From contig JALUWH010000228.1 in NCBI GenBank assembly GCA_027019685.1, positions 1-8,291 on the forward strand: DNA of 8,291 bases, read 5' to 3'. A program made the position numbers and the translations under genes. Under the pieces are notes generated by a model. That model made no database searches. It had not been told where the DNA came from and saw only the letters and a list, made by a program, of their open reading frames with translations. Of this stretch, positions 5,500 through 8,291 are shown one piece after another; within the stretch, counting starts at the first letter, position 1; each line of letters starts with the position of its first letter. The stretch comes from Ghiorsea sp. GTDB taxonomy: Bacteria > Pseudomonadota > Zetaproteobacteria > Mariprofundales > Mariprofundaceae.

Positions 5500-5576
5500 G
5501 GGTCATAAAAAATATACTTTGGTACAGCGCTTAGCTTGTTTCAAAGGTTTATACTGTCAGCGGTAAAGGAACCGCA

Positions 5577-7532
5577 ATGAAGAAGTTGATGTTAATCAAC
5601 GCCTCGCATGAGGAAGAAAGCCGTGTTGCTATTGTCGAAGATGATTTTTTACAAGAGCTAGACATTGAGTCCACGCACAAAGTCCTAACCAAGGGCAATA
5701 TTTATAAAGGAACCATCACCAAGGTTGAAGCCAGCTTGCAGGCTGCATTTGTGGAGTATGGTGCGCTGCGCCAAGGTTTCATGCCATTGAGCGAAATTCA
5801 CCCTGATTACTGGAAAGATGGGGTTGATAAAAGCCAAGACCCACGCAATGTAAATATTCAAGATGTATTAGAACCCAAACAATCGGTATTGGTGCAGGTT
5901 GTTAAAGAAGAGCGTGGTAATAAGGGCGCTGCTTTAACAACATATTTGTCACTTGCAGGGCGTTATTTGGTATTAAGCCCAAATACAGAGCGCGGTGGGA
6001 TTTCACGTAAACTTCCAGAAGATGTTCGTCGAGCACTTAAAGAAATTTTATCACAATTAAATGTACCTGAAAATATGGGGCTTATTGTACGCACTGCAGG
6101 CCGTGATCAAAAACTAGAAGCCTTGGAACGTGATTATTCATACCTACAACGTTTGTGGGATGAAATTCGTATTAAAAGTGGTACAGCACCATCTCCTTCA
6201 TTAATTTATTTAGAAGGTGATATGGCAACGCGTGCTATTCGTGATCATTTTAGCGATGATATTCACGAAATTTGGGTGGATAACCATGAGGTTTATACAC
6301 GGACTAAAAACTTTGTGCATGCGGTATTACCTGGTAAAGAGAAGTTGGTAAAACTATACCGTGGTAAAAAACCCATCTTCCGCCAATATGGTATTGAAAG
6401 CCAATGCGAACAAATTCATGAACGTGAAATTCGTTTGCCATCGGGTGGCTCTATTGTGTTTGACCCTACTGAAGCCTTGACGGCAGTGGATGTAAACTCA
6501 TCGCGCTCCACAGGGCGTAAACATATTGATGACACTGCCTTGGATACCAATCTTGAGGCAGCACGTGAAATTGCTCGCCAACTTCGTATTCGTGATATTG
6601 GTGGCTTGGTCGTTGTTGATTTTATCGACATGGCAAACCGCAAACATGGTCAGCAAGTTGAAGAAGAATTACGTGGTGCCACCGCTGCAGACAAGGCCAG
6701 AGTGCAGTTTGCCCGCATTTCACGCTTTGGTTTGTTGGAAATGTCACGCCAGCGTTTGCACCCTTCTGTACGTGAAACAACAACGGAAACTTGCCCGCGT
6801 TGCCAAGGTCGTGGTTCTATACTTACGGTTGAGTCTATGGCGTTACAAATGTTGACACGCATGGAAGATTTAGCAGAAAAAGGCAAGAAACCTAAGCTTG
6901 TGGTTCAAGTTCCATCTGAAACAGGTGAATACTTGATGAATAATAAGCGAGACTATATTGCGCGTATTGAAGAAAATCATGATGTACAGATTTCTTTGCA
7001 AATCCGCCCAGATTTGATGATTCCACACTACCGTATCGAACGACATTGGCGTGATGATAACCAAGACCGTTTGGAAATGCTTGAGGATACGATGAAAGGT
7101 AAGAAACCTCAGCGTGTTGCCCGTAAGCTTAAACCAATGAAACCTGTAGTGGGTATCCCACAACCGATTGTTAAGGCTGTTAAAGTAGGCTGGTTTAAGG
7201 CGCTTTTAGATAAAATTTTTGGTGAGAAGAAAGAAGATAAGCCAGTAGTGAAACGCAAAAATACTGCGCGTAAACGTAAACGTACACCCAATAGACCGAA
7301 GAAAAATAAACCTGTTGCAAAAGTGGATGTAAAACAGGAAAAAACTACCAAATCTGAAGGCGAAGAAGGGCAAAAACGCCGCCGCCGTCGCCGTCGCCGT
7401 CCTGCAAAAGACAAAGCGAGCCAACAACAAAATGGTCAACAACAGAATGATCAGCAGCAAAGTAATAAAAAGAAAAATAATACTGCTGCTGACCAACCCA
7501 AGAAAGAGCCGTCAACTTCGACAGAAGCATAA
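5577..7532 (+). CDS. rne: Ribonuclease E/G family endoribonuclease with short basic tail
   Basis: RNase E/G cuts single-stranded AU-rich RNA in mRNA decay and in rRNA and tRNA maturation. This 651-residue protein has the complete catalytic core: an S1 domain at ~35-125 (KGNIYKGTITKVEASLQAAF), a 5'-sensor motif VRTAG (171-175), metal-binding catalytic aspartates Asp305 (AVDVNSS) and Asp348 (VVDFIDM), and the zinc-link CPRC (Cys406, Cys409). Each sits two or three residues from its E. coli RNase E counterpart. After ~510 comes a short tail: an amphipathic stretch GWFKALLDKIFGE (538-550) that may touch the membrane, basic clusters, eight arginines (601-608) and three QQQ-containing repeats. The tail is far shorter than E. 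coli's ~500-residue degradosome scaffold, so length lies between RNase G (489) and RNase E. Divergence from rluC argues for rne. AAGGA lies 6 nt before the ATG. Confidence 0.93.
   Translation: MKKLMLINASHEEESRVAIVEDDFLQELDIESTHKVLTKGNIYKGTITKVEASLQAAFVEYGALRQGFMPLSEIHPDYWKDGVDKSQDPRNVNIQDVLEPKQSVLVQVVKEERGNKGAALTTYLSLAGRYLVLSPNTERGGISRKLPEDVRRALKEILSQLNVPENMGLIVRTAGRDQKLEALERDYSYLQRLWDEIRIKSGTAPSPSLIYLEGDMATRAIRDHFSDDIHEIWVDNHEVYTRTKNFVHAVLPGKEKLVKLYRGKKPIFRQYGIESQCEQIHEREIRLPSGGSIVFDPTEALTAVDVNSSRSTGRKHIDDTALDTNLEAAREIARQLRIRDIGGLVVVDFIDMANRKHGQQVEEELRGATAADKARVQFARISRFGLLEMSRQRLHPSVRETTTETCPRCQGRGSILTVESMALQMLTRMEDLAEKGKKPKLVVQVPSETGEYLMNNKRDYIARIEENHDVQISLQIRPDLMIPHYRIERHWRDDNQDRLEMLEDTMKGKKPQRVARKLKPMKPVVGIPQPIVKAVKVGWFKALLDKIFGEKKEDKPVVKRKNTARKRKRTPNRPKKNKPVAKVDVKQEKTTKSEGEEGQKRRRRRRRRPAKDKASQQQNGQQQNDQQQSNKKKNNTAADQPKKEPSTSTEA
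7377..7400 (+). repeat. CGC/CGT repeat encoding eight arginines in the RNase E tail
   Basis: Eight consecutive arginine codons use only CGC and CGT, including three tandem copies of CGCCGT at the end of the run. The GC-rich block contrasts with the AT-rich codons around it. Arg-rich patches in RNase E tails bind RNA; a slippage-prone repeat here could vary in length between strains. Confidence 0.75.
7422..7466 (+). repeat. Three 15-bp tandem repeats encoding QQQNG/QQQND/QQQSN
   Basis: Three adjacent 15-bp units (7422-7436, 7437-7451, 7452-7466) encode QQQNG, QQQND and QQQSN. They have drifted at wobble positions (CAA versus CAG), so the repeat is old enough to have been kept at the protein level. 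The product is a disordered polar linker in the RNase E tail. Confidence 0.75.
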
Positions 7533-7535
7533 CTT

Positions 7536-8291
7536 GTGACTTCTGATAAAAACTTAGCCACATGGGATGTTCCCAGCCAGTGGCATGGCAAACGTTTGGA
7601 TGCAGCTTTGACAGCTTTGTCTGGATTAACAAGAGCACGTATTCAACAACTGTTGGATGAAGGCTGTATTTGGCAGCAAGGTGCTGAGCAACAACGCTTG
7701 AAGCGGTCGGTTAAAGTGATGGAAGGTGATGTTTTTATTGCTGATATTCCTGTTGCCCAAGCCATGGATTTGCAAGCAGAAGATATACCGCTGGATGTGT
7801 TGTTTGAAGATGAATACCTCATTGTAGTCAATAAACCTGCGGGCATGGTTGTTCATCCTTCGCATGGTCATGATACGGGTACATTGGTGCATGCATTGTT
7901 GCACCATTGTGAAAGTCTACCTGGTATTAATGGTGTTGAACGACCAGGTATTGTACATCGCTTAGATAAAGATACTTCTGGTAGTTTGGTGGTTGCTAAA
8001 ACTGAAGCTGCACACCAAGGTTTATCTGCACTGTTTGCTAACCATGATTTACAACGAGAATATGTAGCTTGGTGTCGAGGTTTTCCGCGTTGGATGCAGA
8101 AACGCATTGAGCTTCCGATTGGCAGGCACCCGCATAACAGACAAAAAATGGCAGTAGTACCGCAAGGGAAAATAGCAATTACTGATGCCAGCTTAGAGCA
8201 GCGTTTTGATGAGCATTTTTGTCGCATGCGTTTGCGCCTTCATACAGGACGTACACATCAGATTCGGGTGCATTTAAGTCATGAAGGTATG
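7536..8291 (+). CDS. rluD: 23S rRNA pseudouridine synthase D (RluA family), 3'-truncated by window end
   Basis: RluD makes pseudouridines 1911, 1915 and 1917 in helix 69 of 23S rRNA (E. coli numbering), at the subunit interface. The frame is open for 252 codons to the end of the window. Residues ~14-70 form an S4 domain (HGKRLDAALTAL, LTRARIQQLLDEG). The catalytic domain starts at about 85 with VLFEDEYLIVVNKPAGMVVHP, which is RluD-like. The active site is HRLDKDTSG with catalytic Asp144, followed by IELPIGRHPHNRQKMAV (191-207) and LHTGRTHQIRVHLSH (235-249), hallmarks of RluD. The start is GTG at 7536, 3 nt after the rne stop; the first in-frame ATG would delete the S4 domain. The ribosome site is weak (AGAAG, inside the end of rne), so translation may be coupled to rne. 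Expected missing length is roughly 60-80 residues. Confidence 0.92.
   Translation, partial: MTSDKNLATWDVPSQWHGKRLDAALTALSGLTRARIQQLLDEGCIWQQGAEQQRLKRSVKVMEGDVFIADIPVAQAMDLQAEDIPLDVLFEDEYLIVVNKPAGMVVHPSHGHDTGTLVHALLHHCESLPGINGVERPGIVHRLDKDTSGSLVVAKTEAAHQGLSALFANHDLQREYVAWCRGFPRWMQKRIELPIGRHPHNRQKMAVVPQGKIAITDASLEQRFDEHFCRMRLRLHTGRTHQIRVHLSHEGM

Larger units (their letters stand above)
5201..5576. other. Divergent rluC-rne intergenic region with a probable structured rne leader
   Basis: This 376-bp stretch has no well-supported gene. From about 5313 to 5499, read on the plus strand, it holds a closely packed run of short inverted repeats: AACTT/AAGTT (5313-5325), TCGT/ACGA (5333-5344), GTGAGTC/GGCTCAC (5357-5383), CAAC/GTTG (5390-5402), GCCG/CGGT (5429-5441) and a longer imperfect hairpin (5463-5499). 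In enterobacteria and pseudomonads, rne has a long structured 5' leader (Rfam rne5 and rne-II families) through which RNase E controls its own mRNA; this region may be an analogue. Promoters are unclear: -10-like boxes TATAAC (5484-5489) and TATACT (5513-5518, 5550-5555) face rne without good -35 partners. Toward rluC, TTTTCA/AATACT with 16-bp spacing (5290-5295 and 5268-5273, minus strand) is weak. The rne ribosome site is AAGGA at 5566-5570. Confidence 0.5.

Noticed and set aside
5577..7532. Annotating the ribonuclease as RNase G (rng).
   Set aside because: The protein is 651 residues with a basic tail and a possible membrane helix, and it is divergent from rluC as rne is in E. coli. The catalytic core alone does not separate the two, so some doubt remains.
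7109..8227. Several minus-strand frames of 93-119 codons opposite rne and rluD.
   Set aside because: They are complementary shadows of the strongly conserved plus-strand proteins, have compositions set by the opposite strand (for example Arg/Phe-rich runs), and lack ribosome sites.
1..8291. Mobile elements, toxin-antitoxin pairs, phage-defence modules, CRISPR arrays or tRNA genes.
   Set aside because: Reading both strands, I saw no transposase, integrase, terminal inverted repeats, spaced direct repeats or cloverleaf. All longer frames are accounted for by housekeeping or signalling families.

Overview
The window looks like ordinary chromosome from a Gram-negative proteobacterium with moderately low GC (about 40-45% by eye, not counted). 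The pointers are a c-type cytochrome with a Sec signal peptide, a CZB chemoreceptor behind a sigma-54-type promoter, and an RNase E/G gene divergent from rluC as in Escherichia coli. A gammaproteobacterium or a relative such as a zetaproteobacterium would fit, but this placement is inference only. There are no tRNA or rRNA genes, insertion sequences, integrases or CRISPR arrays, and base composition does not shift abruptly.

Layout. (1) 1-790, plus strand: the 3' part of a thioredoxin-fold (AhpC/TSA-like) protein, then a small secreted monohaem cytochrome c. (2) 791-3631, minus strand: cobQ (cobyric acid synthase), then a soluble 435-residue chemoreceptor with a C-terminal zinc-binding CZB domain. 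A clear -24/-12 (sigma-54) promoter lies in the gap between them and should drive the receptor on its own. (3) 3759-4211, plus strand: a 150-residue protein with two predicted membrane helices followed by one RRM RNA-binding domain. (4) 4217-5200, minus strand: rluC, a 23S rRNA pseudouridine synthase. (5) 5201-5576: a 376-bp divergent gap rich in short inverted repeats, likely holding a structured leader for the next gene. (6) 5577-7532, plus strand: an RNase E/G with a short, very basic, low-complexity tail. (7) 7536-8291, plus strand: rluD, a second rRNA pseudouridine synthase, running off the window end 3 nt after the RNase stop codon.

The right half is an RNA-metabolism neighbourhood: a membrane-anchored RRM protein, two ribosomal pseudouridine synthases and the main RNA-processing endonuclease. 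The left half is mixed: redox and electron-transfer proteins, taxis and cobalamin synthesis. Two genes (the chemoreceptor and rluC) start with TTG, each chosen because a strong Shine-Dalgarno sits just upstream. Two convergent gene pairs have almost no space between stop codons (0 and 5 bp), so any terminators must lie inside coding sequence. I found no convincing undescribed multi-gene system. The best leads are the membrane-tethered RRM protein, the structured rne leader and the sigma-54 chemoreceptor promoter.
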